The notes below the pieces were generated by a model. It saw nothing but the letters and a program-made list of their open reading frames with translations. It was not told the origin of the DNA and did not search any database. A program made the position numbers and the translations under genes. From contig NZ_DS022272.1 in NCBI RefSeq assembly GCF_000153705.1, forward strand, positions 873,348 to 937,347: a stretch of 64,000 nt of DNA, written 5' to 3'. Origin of the DNA: Fulvimarina pelagi HTCC2506. Its GTDB lineage: Bacteria; Pseudomonadota; Alphaproteobacteria; Rhizobiales; Rhizobiaceae. Position 1 is the first letter of the stretch. Each line of letters begins with the position of its first letter. Positions 29,260 to 38,603 of the stretch are shown piece by piece.

Positions 29260-29900
29260 GTGCGGAAGCTGGAGGCCGAGAACAATTTCTTGCCGACTTG
29301 GCGGCCAGCAATCCGACGATCACGCAGGCGGTGCTGACAGCTGCCGCTGAAATATCGCGCGAGGCCTTTCTTCCTGTCTCCGGTGCTCGGCCCTATGCGC
29401 CGGGCCCCGTTCCCATCAATTGCGGGGAAACGATGCCGGATGCTGCAACCGCGATTCGGCTGGTCGACGCACTGGATCTTTCGCCGGAGCATCGTGTCCT
29501 GGAGATCGGCACCGGCAGCGGCTTCGTCACTGCGCTTATTGCCAAACTGGCTCTCCACGTCACCTCGCTCGAAAGGTTCAGACGTCTCGTAGCAGGCGCG
29601 GAGGCGGCGCTTCAGCGATGCAAAATCACCAATATCACGCTGGTCCACGCTGATGGATTGGAAGGTTATGGCGAGGGCGCTCCCTATGACCGGATCATCG
29701 TCCATTCGGCATATCCATCAGCCCCGCGCATTTTTCTCGATCAGATGAATCAGCAGTCCTGCTTGATCTGCGCCATCGGTGCGGGTGGCGACGCGCAAAC
29801 CCTCGTTCGGCTCAAGAAGGTGGGCTCACGTTTCGAGCGGGAGGACCTCTCGACGGTTCACTATCAGCCGATTGGATCGAATGTTGCCAAAGTCCTTTAA
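29256..29900 (+). CDS. pcm: Protein-L-isoaspartate O-methyltransferase (copy 2, surE-linked)
   Basis: A 214-residue SAM-dependent methyltransferase that starts repair of isoaspartyl residues in ageing proteins. The motif I sequence [15 protein letters not shown] spans residues 80-94, and the substrate-loop segment [17 protein letters not shown] precedes it at residues 54-70. The motif [13 protein letters not shown] follows. Its ATG overlaps the surE stop (ATGA), so the pair is translationally coupled. Unlike copy 1 at 5008, this one keeps the canonical surE neighbourhood and is the better candidate for classical Pcm. Confidence 0.9.
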   Translation: MSAEAGGREQFLADLAASNPTITQAVLTAAAEISREAFLPVSGARPYAPGPVPINCGETMPDAATAIRLVDALDLSPEHRVLEIGTGSGFVTALIAKLALHVTSLERFRRLVAGAEAALQRCKITNITLVHADGLEGYGEGAPYDRIIVHSAYPSAPRIFLDQMNQQSCLICAIGAGGDAQTLVRLKKVGSRFEREDLSTVHYQPIGSNVAKVL

Positions 29901-29978
29901 TTGCAGCACGGCCTTAACAGCAAAGTAAGATTAACGCGTTCTAATGGTGACAAATCTTCTGTCGTTTAAGGGACAGCG

Positions 29979-31286
29979 ATGCGTTACCGAGTATCCGTCA
30001 CACCCCATTCCCGCCGCGCGCTGACGATCGCGCTCCTCCTCGCAACGGCTTACAGCGCAGGGTGTTCTGCGGACGCCGTTCGCTTGGACGACGGCTTCTA
30101 CACCGGCGCCGTTCCGCAGAATGCCAACACCCAGATGGCGGCCAATCAGGCGGGAGGATATTATCAGAACGTAGACAATACCATGACAGGCTCGATCTCG
30201 CCGGATCAGGCCGCGTCAACAGCCGGGAGCGGAGGTTTTAGCGGCGCTTCACAGCGGATGCCGACCCAACAACAGTATGCTGCCGATGGTGTTCAGCGGG
30301 GCCAAATGCCGCCTCCGCCGCAGTCGGGCTACCCCTTCGACCAGAGCGGAGCTTCGTCTTCAAGCACAAGCTCGGCGAACACGCAGATGGCCGCCACTCA
30401 ATCGCAGACTGGTATTGGTGCAACGCGAGGAGCTCCGCCGACAACCCTCAACGAGCAGGCTCAGCGTATCGGCAGCCCGAGTCCGCGCCCGGCGACCGCA
30501 AATTCAAATGTGTCCGGTGGGGCAGGTCAGACGGTGACAGTCCAAAGCGGCGATACGCTCTCCGCCATCGCGCGGCGCTCGGGCATTTCTGCTGAAGCTA
30601 TTCGCAGCGCCAATAACATCACAGGGGACACGGTGCGGATCGGCCAGCGTCTCGTGGTGCCCACTGTGCGCCCGAGTGTTGCCAATCAGCCTGCCCAGGT
30701 CGCGGCTGTCCAGGCCGCGCCGAAGCCTTACGAGAAGCCAGCGGAGAACCAGTCCACGCCACAAGCGACTTCCGCGCCGGAGGCGCCCAGGCAGGAAGCT
30801 GCGCAGCCCGCGGAAGCCCCCGAGCAAAGCCGTATTGCGACGGCACAGCCGACTTCTTCGGTCGCCGATCAAGCGGCAGCGAGCGAGGAGGCCGCGCCCG
30901 AGTCGAGCGGAATTGGTCGCTATCGCTGGCCGGTGCAGGGCCGCGTCATGCAGCGCTTCGGTGAGAAGGTTGGATCCAAGCGCAATGACGGGCTCAACAT
31001 TTCGGTCCCACGTGGAACGCCGGTCAAGGCCGCCGAGAACGGCGTCGTCATCTACGCCGGCGACGGTCTTAAAGAGTTCGGCAACACCGTTCTCGTCAAG
31101 CACGATGACGGGCTTGTCACGGTCTACGGCAATGCCGACTCGCTGAATGTGAAGCGTGGGGACACGGTCAAGCGCGGGCAGCAGATCGCGAGTTCGGGCA
31201 TGAGCGGTGACGCCACCGTGCCGCAGCTTCACTTCGAGGTCCGCAAGGACTCCGCGCCAATCGATCCGTCCGGCTATCTCCAATAG
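29979..31286 (+). CDS. NlpD/DipM-like lipoprotein with LysM and degenerate LytM (M23) domain
   Basis: The 435-residue protein starts with a lipoprotein-type signal (ALLLATAYSAGC, lipid Cys near residue 30) and a long Gln/Ser/Ala-rich linker. A LysM domain follows at about residues 185-229 (TVQSGDTLSAIARRSGIS), then a second linker, then an M23/LytM domain at 310-435. The metallopeptidase residues are degraded: the first metal site reads NDGLN instead of H-x-G-x-D, YGNADS replaces YAHNS, and the H-x-H pair is QLH. This is the pattern of NlpD/EnvC/DipM-type amidase activators rather than of active endopeptidases. Together with the surE-pcm order, it suggests a divisome factor controlling septal peptidoglycan hydrolysis. 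Confidence 0.85.
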   Translation: MRYRVSVTPHSRRALTIALLLATAYSAGCSADAVRLDDGFYTGAVPQNANTQMAANQAGGYYQNVDNTMTGSISPDQAASTAGSGGFSGASQRMPTQQQYAADGVQRGQMPPPPQSGYPFDQSGASSSSTSSANTQMAATQSQTGIGATRGAPPTTLNEQAQRIGSPSPRPATANSNVSGGAGQTVTVQSGDTLSAIARRSGISAEAIRSANNITGDTVRIGQRLVVPTVRPSVANQPAQVAAVQAAPKPYEKPAENQSTPQATSAPEAPRQEAAQPAEAPEQSRIATAQPTSSVADQAAASEEAAPESSGIGRYRWPVQGRVMQRFGEKVGSKRNDGLNISVPRGTPVKAAENGVVIYAGDGLKEFGNTVLVKHDDGLVTVYGNADSLNVKRGDTVKRGQQIASSGMSGDATVPQLHFEVRKDSAPIDPSGYLQ

Positions 31287-31295
31287 GCTTCGCCC

Positions 31296-32168
31296 TCAAT
31301 CGAGGCCCTGGCCGAGCCGGCCAGCGAGATGCTGAATGAACTGAAAGGCGACGCGCCCCGATCGGCTACCGCGCGTCACCTGCCATTCCAGGGCCTCACG
31401 GCGCAAATCTTCAGGGTCGATCATCAGGCTGTACTGCTCGGCATAGCCTTTGACCATTGCGAGATAATCTTCCTGGCTGCAGTTGTGGAAGCCGATCCAC
31501 AGACCGAAGCGGTCCGAAAGCGAAACTTTCTCTTCCACCGCTTCGGCGGGATTGATCGCGGTCGAGCGCTCGTTCTCGATCATGTCCCGCGGCAAGAGAT
31601 GCCGGCGGTTGGAGGTCGCGTAGAAAAGGACATTCTTCGGACGCCCCTCGACGCCGCCCTCCAGCACTGCCTTCAGCGATTTGTAGCTCGAGTCGCCGAT
31701 ATCGAAGGAAAGGTCGTCGCAGAAGAGAAGGACCTGAAACGGCTGTTCCTTCAAAAGCGTCATCAGGTCCGGCAAATGGTCGATGTCCTCGCGCGCGATT
31801 TCCACGAGTTTCAGCGGTGCCTGATCGCCCGATAGCCCTTCGTTAACGCTCGCATGGGCCGCCTTAACCAGCGAAGACTTGCCCATGCCTCGCGCGCCCC
31901 ACAACAGGGCATTGTTGGCGGGAAGACCCTTGGCGAACCGCGCCGTGTTATCGAGCAGCATGGCCTTGGAATGGTCGATGCCATGCAAGAGGTCGATCGC
32001 CACGCGGTTTACGACATGCACCGGCCGAAGCGTGAGTGGTGGATCGAATACAAAACAGTCCGCAAGATCGAGATCGACCTCTTGTGGGCCTTCCGGCGCA
32101 ATACGTTCCAGCGCGCCAGCGATCCGGTTGAGGGTTGTCTTCAGATCGGCGATTTCGGTCTCCGGCAT
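31296..32168 (-). CDS. DUF815 family AAA+ ATPase
   Basis: A 290-residue P-loop ATPase of the DUF815 family. Walker A is LLWGARGMGKSSLVKAA near residue 90, and Walker B is VLLFCDDLSFD near 150. Downstream are NVLFYATSNRRHLLPRDM, resembling the sensor-1 region, and ERSTAINPAEAVEEKVSLSD, conserved in the family. The biological role is not established. It converges on the NlpD-like gene with 9 bp between stops and diverges from yajC. Confidence 0.85.
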   Translation of the reverse strand: MPETEIADLKTTLNRIAGALERIAPEGPQEVDLDLADCFVFDPPLTLRPVHVVNRVAIDLLHGIDHSKAMLLDNTARFAKGLPANNALLWGARGMGKSSLVKAAHASVNEGLSGDQAPLKLVEIAREDIDHLPDLMTLLKEQPFQVLLFCDDLSFDIGDSSYKSLKAVLEGGVEGRPKNVLFYATSNRRHLLPRDMIENERSTAINPAEAVEEKVSLSDRFGLWIGFHNCSQEDYLAMVKGYAEQYSLMIDPEDLRREALEWQVTRGSRSGRVAFQFIQHLAGRLGQGLD

Positions 32169-32306
32169 ACTTGGTCTTTCGTAATAGCGGGGCGCGCTTC
32201 TCTCCCCGGCTTATGTTGCATTCGACAGGTCCAATCGTATATTCGGCGCAATTATTTCAAGGCGCGGCGGCAACGCCCGCGCTTTTTCGTATGAAAGGTC
32301 AACTCT

Positions 32307-32648
32307 ATGTTCGTCACGCAAGCCTTCGCCCAAACAGGTGCTCCGGCGGGCGGGGGAAGCGAACTGCTGCTCAGCATTCTCCCCTTCGTCGCGGTCTTCG
32401 CGATTATGTACTTTCTCATCATTCGGCCTCAGCGCCAGCAGATGAAGAAGCGCAATCAGATGCTTGAGAACATTCGCCGCGGTGATCAAGTGGTGACGGG
32501 TGGCGGCATTCTCGGCAAGGTTACGAAGGTTCTCGACAACGGCGAACTGGAAGTGCAAATTTCTGAGCAGACTCGGGTTCGCATGGTTCGCGCTATGATC
32601 AGTGACGTTCGGGTAAAAGGCGAGCCGACGGCGGCCAACCAGAAGTAA
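32307..32648 (+). CDS. yajC: Preprotein translocase subunit YajC
   Basis: A 113-residue protein with one membrane helix (LLLSILPFVAVFAIMYFLII) followed by the family hallmark RPQRQQMKKRNQMLENIRRGDQ and a small cytosolic beta domain (VVTGGGILGKVTKVLDNGELEV). YajC accompanies SecDF at the Sec translocon. It precedes secDF by 126 bp, the conserved order. Confidence 0.95.
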   Translation: MFVTQAFAQTGAPAGGGSELLLSILPFVAVFAIMYFLIIRPQRQQMKKRNQMLENIRRGDQVVTGGGILGKVTKVLDNGELEVQISEQTRVRMVRAMISDVRVKGEPTAANQK

Positions 32649-32774
32649 GTCTTGCCAGAGTTCAAGCGGTTAGCCCCATCGGTGCGTCGCTTTTGCTCCA
32701 CTAGAATGGCACGAACGCTCTCGTAATGGCCGGCGGTTTGAGCCGTGCCGTTCAACACTCGACCGGACCATCGA

Positions 32775-35345
32775 ATGCTGTATTTCTCGCGCTGGAAGTC
32801 GATCCTTATTTGGCTCGTGGTCGCCGTAGGCATCCTCTACGCTCTGCCCAATGTCTTCCCGCGTTCGGTCCTGGACGGGTTCCCCGATTTTCTTCCGAAT
32901 GATCAAGTGACGCTTGGTCTCGATCTTCAGGGCGGATCGTATATTTTGCTCCAGGTCGATGAGGAAGACCTGATAGCCAAACGCGTTCAGTCGCTTGGCG
33001 ACTCAGCGCGCTCTTCTCTCAGACAGGCGCGAGTAGGCTATTCAGCGATTGCCGAGAACGATCGCTCCATTACGATCCGCCTGCGTGATCCCGATCAGAC
33101 AGAGGCCGCGCAAGAAGCGCTATCGGAACTGGCTGAGCCGGTCTCTTCGGGACTGCTGAGCGGCGGCACGCTGAGCGAAGCTGAGATCAGCACACCGCAG
33201 TCGGGCGTTATAGAAGTCTCGCTGACGCCCGAGGGGGTCGACTACCGCACCTCGAGCGCCGTCGAGCAGTCGATCGAAGTCGTGCGCCGCCGCGTCGACG
33301 AACTTGGCACCACCGAGCCGGTCATCCAGCGCCAAGGCACGAACCGCATCATCGTTCAAGTGCCCGGGCTCGGCGATCCCGACCGCCTTAAGAACCTGCT
33401 CAATCAAACCGCGCAGCTCAATTTTCGGATGGTCGATCTCACGGCCTCGCCAGAGGCCGTAGCGAATGGCGATGCCCGCCCGCCCGCGGGCTCGGAGCTA
33501 CTTTACACGACCGATCAGCCGCCAGAGCCGCTTCTCGTGCAGCGCCAGGTGATGGTTTCCGGTGAAAATCTCGTCGACGCGCAGCCGGGTTTCGACCAGC
33601 AGACCAACGAGCCTGTGGTCAATATCCGCTTCGACAACCGTGGCGGCACCCAGTTCGCCCGGGTGACCCAGGCCAATGTCGGTAGCCCGTTCGCAATGGT
33701 CCTCGACAACCAGGTGCTGTCGGCGCCGAATATCCGCGAGCCTATTCTCGGCGGTCAGGCGCAGATCAGCGGCAATTTCGACGTTCAATCCGCGAACGAT
33801 CTCGCCGTGCTGTTGCGTGCTGGTGCGCTGCCCGCCAATCTCGACATACTGGAAGAACGGACAGTCGGCCCGGGTCTTGGAGCCGACTCGATCGCTGCCG
33901 GCGAGATCGCTGGCGTGATCGGTGCAATTCTCGTCATTGTCTTCATGATAGCCGCCTACGGCTTCCTCGGCGTTATCGCGAATTTGGCGCTTGCCATCAA
34001 CGTGGTGCTGCTGTTCGCGATCCTGACAGCCATCGGCGCGACGCTCACCTTACCTGGCATCGCCGGCATCGTGTTGACGATCGGGATGGCTGTCGACTCG
34101 AACGTGCTCATCTACGAGCGCATTCGGGAAGAACGGCGAAAGCACGGGCGTTCGATCGTCCAGTCGATCGATGTCGGCTTTCAAAAGGCGCTGGCGACCA
34201 TCCTCGACGCCAATATAACGACGCTGATTGCCGCGGGCATCCTGTTCTGGCTTGGAAGCGGCCCGGTGCGTGGCTTTGCTGTAACCCTCGCAATCGGTAT
34301 CCTGACGACTGTCTTTACTGCCTATACGCTTACCCGATGGCTCGTTGCCTACTGGGTGAAGACCCGGCGGCCGAAGGAGCTTCCGCAGGGCTTCATCCGG
34401 TTGGTGCCGGAATCGACCTTCATCAGGTTCATGCTGTTCCGTCTGAAGGCTTTCTACTTGTCGCTCGCGCTTGTTGTGGCCTCCATGGTGGTGTTGCCGC
34501 TGATTGGTCTCAACTTCGGCATCGATTTTACTGGTGGCTCCGTCATCGAGGTTCGTGCCAAAGAGGGCCCAGCCGATGTTGGCGGCATCCGCACGACTCT
34601 AGACGAAGCCGGTATCCCGGATGTCCAGGTGCAGTCCTTCGGGACGAATTCGGAAGCGCTCATCCGGATCGGCAATGCGCCCGATGCGCCGGATGGCGCT
34701 CAGCAGGAAACGATTCAGACTGCGCAGGCATCGCTGGAAGAGGCGTACGACATCCGACGTACGGAAGTCGTTGGGCCTACGGTCTCAGGCGAACTTGCGT
34801 GGGCGGCAATTTTCGGCGTTCTCGCATCGCTGCTCGGCATTCTCGTCTATATCTGGATCCGATTCGAATGGCAGTTTGCCATTGGGGCCATCGTAGCGAC
34901 AATCAACGACGTCTTCCTGACGCTTGGCTTCATGGTGCTCACCCAGATCGAGTTCAATCTGGCGACCGTGGCTGCAATCCTCACCATCGTCGGCTACTCG
35001 CTTAACGATACCGTCGTCATCTATGACCGCGTGCGAGAGAACCTGAGGCGATTCAAGACGAAGAAGCTCGGCGATCTTCTGGACCTTTCCGACAACGAGA
35101 TGCTGTCGCGAACTCTGACCACGTCCCTCACCACGCTGCTTGCATTGTCCGCTCTCTACGTCTTCGGAGGCGAGGTTATTCAGAACTTCGTTGCACCGAT
35201 GATGTTCGGCGTCCTGATCGGAACCTTCTCTTCGATCTTCGTTGCGGCGCCCATGCTCTACTTCTTCAACCTCCGTCCGTCGGAGTTCGAAGCAGATAAA
35301 AGCGATGCTGCCAGCATCGAAGCCTCGGGCGCGAACAGGGCCTGA
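32775..35345 (+). CDS. secDF: Fused protein translocase subunit SecDF
   Basis: An 856-residue fusion of SecD and SecF, RND-superfamily subunits that use the proton gradient to pull exported proteins out of the Sec channel. The SecD half includes the N-terminal helix, LGLDLQGGSYILLQVD, the P1 periplasmic domain, and the TM4 region with AIVLTIGMAVDSNVLIYERI. The SecF half begins near residue 560 with LNFGIDFTGGSVIEVRAKEG and ends with YSLNDTVVIYDRVRENLRR. Both proton-relay Asp segments are present. ATG 32775 begins at the conserved cytosolic MLYFSRWKS; the in-frame GTG 32745 is less likely. Fused SecDF is usual in Rhizobiales. Confidence 0.95.
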   Translation: MLYFSRWKSILIWLVVAVGILYALPNVFPRSVLDGFPDFLPNDQVTLGLDLQGGSYILLQVDEEDLIAKRVQSLGDSARSSLRQARVGYSAIAENDRSITIRLRDPDQTEAAQEALSELAEPVSSGLLSGGTLSEAEISTPQSGVIEVSLTPEGVDYRTSSAVEQSIEVVRRRVDELGTTEPVIQRQGTNRIIVQVPGLGDPDRLKNLLNQTAQLNFRMVDLTASPEAVANGDARPPAGSELLYTTDQPPEPLLVQRQVMVSGENLVDAQPGFDQQTNEPVVNIRFDNRGGTQFARVTQANVGSPFAMVLDNQVLSAPNIREPILGGQAQISGNFDVQSANDLAVLLRAGALPANLDILEERTVGPGLGADSIAAGEIAGVIGAILVIVFMIAAYGFLGVIANLALAINVVLLFAILTAIGATLTLPGIAGIVLTIGMAVDSNVLIYERIREERRKHGRSIVQSIDVGFQKALATILDANITTLIAAGILFWLGSGPVRGFAVTLAIGILTTVFTAYTLTRWLVAYWVKTRRPKELPQGFIRLVPESTFIRFMLFRLKAFYLSLALVVASMVVLPLIGLNFGIDFTGGSVIEVRAKEGPADVGGIRTTLDEAGIPDVQVQSFGTNSEALIRIGNAPDAPDGAQQETIQTAQASLEEAYDIRRTEVVGPTVSGELAWAAIFGVLASLLGILVYIWIRFEWQFAIGAIVATINDVFLTLGFMVLTQIEFNLATVAAILTIVGYSLNDTVVIYDRVRENLRRFKTKKLGDLLDLSDNEMLSRTLTTSLTTLLALSALYVFGGEVIQNFVAPMMFGVLIGTFSSIFVAAPMLYFFNLRPSEFEADKSDAASIEASGANRA

Positions 35346-35348
35346 AGC

Positions 35349-35738
35349 TTGGCGAAGGGAATCGAAATCCGGGAAGCCCACTTCCCGGGCCGAGCGCCGA
35401 TCGAAGCCTACGGCAATGGCGGCTTCCGCTTTGCGGACATGTCCCATCGCGGTTCGATCCTCTGCCTGCCGTCGGGCATCTACGGCTGGAGCGGTTCAGC
35501 CGAGCAGCCGTTTTCCGGGGAGCGGCTGGATTTCATCTTCAGGGAAGCGGAAAGCTACAAGTTTCTGCTCTTCGGGACGGGGCCGAAGATCCAGTTCCTG
35601 CCGCCCGCTCTCAAGGAACGTTTCCGAAGATTGGGTCTGTCCTGCGATCCGATGTCGACGGGTGCGGCCGTCAGGACCTACAACGTCATGCTGGCCGAGA
35701 ACCGGCCGGTCGCAGCCGCCTTGGTCGCAGTCGAGTAG
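35349..35738 (+). CDS. Mth938-like domain-containing protein
   Basis: A 129-residue protein of the Mth938/NDUFAF3-like family, with RGSILCLPSGIYGWS, LLFGTGPKIQFLPPAL and GAAVRTYNVMLAENRPVAAALV. The mitochondrial relative NDUFAF3 assists complex I assembly; the bacterial role is unproven. It starts with TTG 3 bp after the secDF stop and ends 9 bp before the next gene, so it belongs to the same operon. Confidence 0.85.
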   Translation: MAKGIEIREAHFPGRAPIEAYGNGGFRFADMSHRGSILCLPSGIYGWSGSAEQPFSGERLDFIFREAESYKFLLFGTGPKIQFLPPALKERFRRLGLSCDPMSTGAAVRTYNVMLAENRPVAAALVAVE

Positions 35739-35747
35739 GCGGCACCG

Positions 35748-36599
35748 TTGGCTCAAGAGCAACGAACCGGCGTGATCGAAGCGCGCACCAGCTTCGCGCT
35801 GGTGGAAGATCAGGACCGCGACCGTACCCTTTCACTTCTCTTCGCACCGCCGGAGAAGCGGGGCGCGCTATCGGCTCTCTATGCGTTCGACATCGAGACG
35901 TCCCGCGTCCGCGATATGGTAAGCCAGCCGCTTCCAGGAGAGATACGGCTCCAATGGTGGCGCGATTTGATTTCTTCGGGCGCGAAGAGCGGATCGGGTC
36001 ATCCGATCGCCGACGAGCTTCTCGAGGTGATCGATCGCTACGATCTGCCACGCTCAGCCTTCGAGCGATATCTCGAAGCGCGGATCTTCGATCTCTACGA
36101 CGATCCGTTTCCGACGACCGGGGATTTCGAGGCCTATGCCGGCGAGACGCGGTCGACGTTGATCATGCTCGCCGCCATGGTTTTCTCGAAGCGCGGCGCG
36201 GAACGGATCGGGGACGTGGCGGGGCATGCGGGCGTGAGCTCAAGCGTCGCTTCTGTCCTGCGCTCACTGCCGAAGACGCGTTCGAGGGGCCAGGTTCTGG
36301 TTCCCGTCGACCTTCTGACGGCTGCGGGCTGCACGACCGAAGAATTTCTCTCGGGCAATCAGGCAGCACGACAGCAGGCTATTCTGGCGTTCTGCGCCTA
36401 TGGCCGTGACCATGATACCCGCTGGCGTTCACTCCTGAAGAGCGTCCCCAAGCCCATGCGTTGCGCCGTCCTCCCGGCATCGCTCGCCGAGTTCACTTTC
36501 GATGCCGCGGAAAAGGCGCCGGACAGGATTGAGTCCCGCACTGCCGAGATCAGTCCGCTCAGGAAAAGCTGGCGATACTGGCGCACGATGCGCGGATAG
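35748..36599 (+). CDS. Squalene/phytoene synthase family protein, NDUFAF6-like
   Basis: A 283-residue all-helical protein of the trans-isoprenyl synthase fold. The first Asp-containing segment is present (ALYAFDIETSRVRD, residues 43-56), followed by LQWWRDLI. The second Asp-rich motif of true synthases (Q-x-x-N-x-x-R-D-x-x-E-D) is not recognisable, and R-G-Q-V-L-V-P-V-D follows a different helix. This resembles NDUFAF6, a non-catalytic member that acts in complex I assembly. The gene directly follows an NDUFAF3-like gene. No other carotenoid or hopanoid gene is near. It starts with TTG at 35748. Confidence 0.8.
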   Translation: MAQEQRTGVIEARTSFALVEDQDRDRTLSLLFAPPEKRGALSALYAFDIETSRVRDMVSQPLPGEIRLQWWRDLISSGAKSGSGHPIADELLEVIDRYDLPRSAFERYLEARIFDLYDDPFPTTGDFEAYAGETRSTLIMLAAMVFSKRGAERIGDVAGHAGVSSSVASVLRSLPKTRSRGQVLVPVDLLTAAGCTTEEFLSGNQAARQQAILAFCAYGRDHDTRWRSLLKSVPKPMRCAVLPASLAEFTFDAAEKAPDRIESRTAEISPLRKSWRYWRTMRG

Positions 36600-36767
36600 G
36601 GCAGGGCAGCGGTCGAGGGTGCCGAGCTAATTTTCTCTCAGGTGTCGCCGACCCACGGAACCCTGATACCAGCCGATTGCCACGTTGCCATCGCCTTCTC
36701 GTCCTATCATCGAGACCGCAACGACGTATTAACGGCGACAGCAGAGTTCGCGTTTCGGAAGGGGACC

Positions 36768-38591
36768 ATGAGCGGATCGACAGAAAGTTCCGGGTCGTCA
36801 AGCGCTGGCTGGCGTGGAAAGGCGCGGCGCATCATAAACTCCTCGCTCCGGCGGACCGGCGAGGCGTTATCGCGTTTTCCAGTCGTCATCCTTCTCATTC
36901 TCATCGCATCGGTGGCAGCCAATCTCGAAACGCCAGACTATGCCCGCTTCGCGTTCGACTCGTTCCTGCGCCTCGAAGCGGCGCTTTTCGCGGGCGCTGC
37001 CGGAGCCGTTGCCGGCACTCTTTTGCTGGAGGCGCGGGGTGTGTCAGCTCCGGCCCGCTACGGGGTGCAGATGGTCTGTGCGTTGGTCTTCGGTCTCGCG
37101 GTCTGGTTTGGCCTCGACTGGGGTGTCTACCCGCCGGCGCTCGTCATCGGCCTCACGCTCGCGATCCCACTTGCGCCCTATCTTGCGCGCGGTGACGGCC
37201 TAAGCTTCTGGTCCTTCACAGTCCTCGCCTTCGTTGGCGTCGTCTTGGCTTTTGCTGCAGTCTTGATCTTCGTGACCGGCGTCATCGCCATCATCGAAAT
37301 GATCGCGTTCCTTTTCGACATCGATGCGGGTTCGAGCGTCCAGGAACACATCTTCATCACGGCTATCACGCTTGTCGGCCCGCTCTTTGCGCTCGGCCGC
37401 ATCCCTACGCGCTTCGACGAGCGGATCGAGATCGGCGAGAAAGAGCAATTCGTTCGGGGTATCGCCCTCCTCGCAGGTTGGGTCTCGGCGCCGCTCGCGC
37501 TCGTCGCGGCGCTGGTCCTCTACCTCTATGCGGCGAAGATCCTCGTGACGGGCATCGTGCCTAATGGCGAGATCGGCTGGATCGTCTCGTTCTTCTCCCT
37601 GCTAACCGTATTGCTCAGGATCGCGGCGGAACCGATCCGCGATCTTGGCGGTGTCGCGCTGAGGGTTTTCGCGAAAATCTGGCCTTGGCTTCTGATCCTG
37701 CCTCTCGGACTCCTTGGCTATGCAGTCTGGACACGGATCGCGGCCGAGGGCTTCACCATCGCGCGCTACTATCTTGCCCTCGAAGGCTTCGCTGCGGCTA
37801 TCCTCGCAGGATTGGCGATCGCACTTCGAAATCGACTCGACATCCGATGGCTCGCGGGCATCCCGGTCGTTCTCATCCTTCTGTCCAGTTTCGGTCCCCA
37901 GGGCGTCGCGAGCACGGTGGGCCGCAGTCAGTCGGACTTGATCTTCGCGACGATGGGAAGCGAGCCGCCATCGGAAGATGCCTCCACCTTGAGCGATGGG
38001 GCGCGGCAAGTCGTCCGATCGCGGATCTACGCTTTGGCCGAGGTCGATCAGCTCGATCGCCTTTCCGGCCTGACGCAAGGAGGCTTCGAGTTCTCCGGCG
38101 AGAAATCCTACGAACAGGCGCGCTTGGTGATCGCAACACTCGGCCTCGAAGCGAGCGAGGTAGGGCAACCAGTACGCACGGCACGTTTCGAACGCTTCGG
38201 CGTGATCGACATCGCCGGCTTCGACAGATTCGCGCCGGCCCTGACTGCGCGTCGAAGCGATGAAGGAGAAGCGCGCGCGATAAGGAATGCTGCTCCGGAG
38301 GATGGACTTGGAGCGAACGTCGATCTTCCTATTGCCTGGTTCGAAGGCAAAACGCTCCTGTTGACGATCGGTGATGTGACCGACTCGTTCGTGATCGATG
38401 CTGACGAAATCGAACCCACACTTGAGGTGCCGCGGTCCTCTAGTGCGACCGGGGCTCCGTCGATCTCCCTCGCCAGCGAAAACGGACGGACCATCACACT
38501 GGTCGTTCTTGCGTTCGAATCCAGCGAGACCGGAGAGATCAGCTTTCTCGAGGCCGATCTCCTCTACCGCGAAGAAGACTGGGCGCGATGA
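36768..38591 (+). CDS. DUF4153 domain-containing multi-pass membrane protein
   Basis: A 607-residue protein with about twelve predicted membrane helices in the first 420 residues and a soluble C-terminal half. The membrane part has the DUF4153 pattern, including IAEPIRDLGGVALRVFAKIWPWLLILP and the repeated charged-loop arrangement. Its function is unknown in the family. ATG 36768 (MSGSTESSGS) has GGAAGGGG just upstream and is preferred to longer in-frame starts. It converges on trmFO with 12 bp between stops. Confidence 0.8.
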   Translation: MSGSTESSGSSSAGWRGKARRIINSSLRRTGEALSRFPVVILLILIASVAANLETPDYARFAFDSFLRLEAALFAGAAGAVAGTLLLEARGVSAPARYGVQMVCALVFGLAVWFGLDWGVYPPALVIGLTLAIPLAPYLARGDGLSFWSFTVLAFVGVVLAFAAVLIFVTGVIAIIEMIAFLFDIDAGSSVQEHIFITAITLVGPLFALGRIPTRFDERIEIGEKEQFVRGIALLAGWVSAPLALVAALVLYLYAAKILVTGIVPNGEIGWIVSFFSLLTVLLRIAAEPIRDLGGVALRVFAKIWPWLLILPLGLLGYAVWTRIAAEGFTIARYYLALEGFAAAILAGLAIALRNRLDIRWLAGIPVVLILLSSFGPQGVASTVGRSQSDLIFATMGSEPPSEDASTLSDGARQVVRSRIYALAEVDQLDRLSGLTQGGFEFSGEKSYEQARLVIATLGLEASEVGQPVRTARFERFGVIDIAGFDRFAPALTARRSDEGEARAIRNAAPEDGLGANVDLPIAWFEGKTLLLTIGDVTDSFVIDADEIEPTLEVPRSSSATGAPSISLASENGRTITLVVLAFESSETGEISFLEADLLYREEDWAR

Positions 38592-38603
38592 GAAAGCTGC
38601 GGA

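Noticed and set aside
35748..36599. Functional phytoene or squalene synthase of a carotenoid or hopanoid pathway
   Set aside because: The second Asp-rich motif is not recognisable and no other terpene gene is nearby; the neighbourhood points to an NDUFAF6-like role.
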